A DNA stretch of 6,052 nucleotides. Source: Clostridiaceae bacterium (GTDB taxonomy: Bacteria > Bacillota_A > Clostridia > Acetivibrionales > Acetivibrionaceae). The notes under the pieces were generated by a model. It was not told the DNA's origin. It saw only the letters and a list, made by a program, of their open reading frames with translations, and made no database searches. Made by a program: the position numbers and the translations under genes. Below are positions 5,882 through 6,052 of the stretch, one piece after another (the first letter of the stretch is position 1; each line of letters opens with the position of its first letter). The stretch lies in NCBI GenBank assembly GCA_012513545.1, contig JAAZCB010000583.1, positions 1 to 6,052 on the forward strand, read 5' to 3'.

Positions 5882-6012
5882 ATCGAGGTGCCTGAAAGAC
5901 TACATTCCAAATTACAGTGTTGTAGGTTCGAGTCCTATCCGACCCCATTAGGGTGGTAGCTCAATTGGAAGAGCATGTAGAAAAGAGTCTTTCACTTTTT
6001 CCTCGATATTAG
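5877..6012 (+). repeat. long imperfect inverted repeat enclosing the permuted tRNA-Trp
   Basis: CTATTATCGAGG (5877-5888) pairs with CCTCGATATTAG (6001-6012) in 11 of 12 positions, with a T-T mismatch at 5880/6009. After an internal loop (5889-5892 against 5995-6000), TGAAAGA (5893-5899) pairs perfectly with TCTTTCA (5988-5994). CTACA (5900-5904) can further pair with TGTAG (5976-5980). Eighteen to 23 base pairs would clamp the two outer ends of the tRNA halves together exactly at the anticodon. All pairing was read by eye. Confidence 0.75.
5905..5980 (+). tRNA. circularly permuted tRNA-Trp (CCA): 3' half precedes 5' half
   Basis: The 3' half comes first: anticodon loop TTCCAAA (5905-5911, anticodon CCA at 5907-5909), 3' anticodon strand TTACA (5912-5916), five-base variable loop GTGTT (5917-5921), T arm GTAGG/TTCGAGT/CCTAT (5922-5938) and acceptor strand CCGACCC (5939-5945). 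A spacer of 4-5 bases follows. The 5' half is acceptor AGGGTGG or GGGTGG (5950/5951-5956), TA, D arm GCTC/AATTGGAA/GAGC (5959-5974), A26 and TGTAG (5976-5980). The halves complete each other: TGTAG pairs with TTACA (one G-U), and GGGTGG pairs with CCGACCC with G5941 bulged. Variable loop, T loop and D-loop size match bacterial tRNA-Trp as I remember the E. coli one. Oddities: the acceptor is one base short on the 5' side, and CA rather than G-CCA follows it. Normal-order partners are absent on both outer sides. It may be functional, or the relic of a tandem duplication. Confidence 0.7.
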
Positions 6013-6021
6013 AAACAATTT

Positions 6022-6052
6022 TGGCGGAATCTCCAATTGGATAGAGTTCCGG
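6022..6052 (+). tRNA. 5' part of a third tRNA-like sequence (cut by window end)
   Basis: The last 31 bases resemble the start of a tRNA: a possible acceptor strand TGGCGGA (6022-6028), a D arm CTC (6031-6033) with GAG (6044-6046) around a loop containing AATTGGATA, and TCCGG (6048-6052) as a possible 5' anticodon strand. The D loop matches the common CAATTGGATAGAG pattern of arginine-type tRNAs. Position 8 would be A rather than the near-universal T. An alternative hairpin, CGGAA (6025-6029) with TTCCG (6047-6051), competes with the tRNA reading. The rest lies outside the window, so identity and integrity are unknown. Confidence 0.4.

Noticed and set aside
5861..5883. Promoter TTGACA (5861-5866) with TATTAT (5878-5883)
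   Set aside because: The spacer is only 11 bases, far below the 16-18 needed, and no other -10 box lies at the right distance. The TATTAT is part of the inverted-repeat arm.
5905..5980. Two ordinary neighbouring tRNA genes, one ending near 5947 and one starting near 5950
   Set aside because: The bases upstream of 5905 hold no D arm, no strand matching CCGACCC and no partner for TTACA. The bases after 5980 hold no T arm within the window. The two inner halves pair with each other instead.
5877..6012. Group I intron in permuted intron-exon arrangement
   Set aside because: Splice-site alignment by CTACA is suggestive, but there is no room for a group I catalytic core between the first tRNA (ending 5846) and 5905, or between 5980 and the third tRNA-like sequence. 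No conserved core elements were seen.

Overview
The window looks like the chromosome of a low-GC Gram-positive bacterium, most likely a clostridium. The evidence is AT-rich coding sequence with free use of ATA and AGA/AGG, strong G-rich Shine-Dalgarno sites, a TTGACG/TATTAT promoter and an intrinsic terminator. The genus cannot be fixed from sequence alone. Every supported feature is on the + strand.

Positions 1-5343 are the end of a surface-glycan operon. The tail of an unrecognised gene is followed by three closely spaced glycosyltransferase genes. The first (261-2288) is a two-domain protein: a degenerate GT-B-like N-terminal half and a GT2/GT92-like (Glyco_tranf_2_4 type) C-terminal half. 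The second (2302-3822) is a GT8-family transferase carrying an unexpected C-terminal CPCC zinc-ribbon-like domain. The third (3841-5343) is a polytopic GT-C (GT39/PMT_2-like) transferase. Gaps are 13-51 bases with no terminator or promoter, so they are probably co-transcribed. Together they suggest cytoplasmic sugar transfer onto a carrier plus a membrane enzyme that uses polyprenyl-phosphate sugars outside the cell. Donors and acceptors are unknown.

Positions 5344-5760 hold a compact, self-contained transcription unit: an 11-bp tandem repeat, an extended -10 promoter, a 7-bp hairpin at the predicted 5' end of the RNA, a very strong ribosome binding site, a 48-codon ORF of unknown function and a rho-independent terminator.

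Positions 5761-6052 hold a cluster of unusual tRNA-like sequences. The first is a well-formed cloverleaf with encoded CCA, a UAG (leucine) anticodon and a short variable loop, which is wrong for tRNA-Leu. The second is the most striking feature. It reads as a circularly permuted tRNA-Trp(CCA): the 3' half (anticodon loop, variable loop, T arm, 3' acceptor strand) comes first, then a spacer of 4-5 bases, then the 5' half (5' acceptor strand, D arm, 5' anticodon-stem strand). The outer ends are embedded in a long imperfect inverted repeat (5877-6012) that would clamp the two halves together at the anticodon. The third is the 5' part of another tRNA-like sequence cut by the window end. Permuted tRNA genes are known from some algae and archaea; I know of no established bacterial example, so this locus deserves priority. 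Decay of a tandem duplicate is the main competing explanation.
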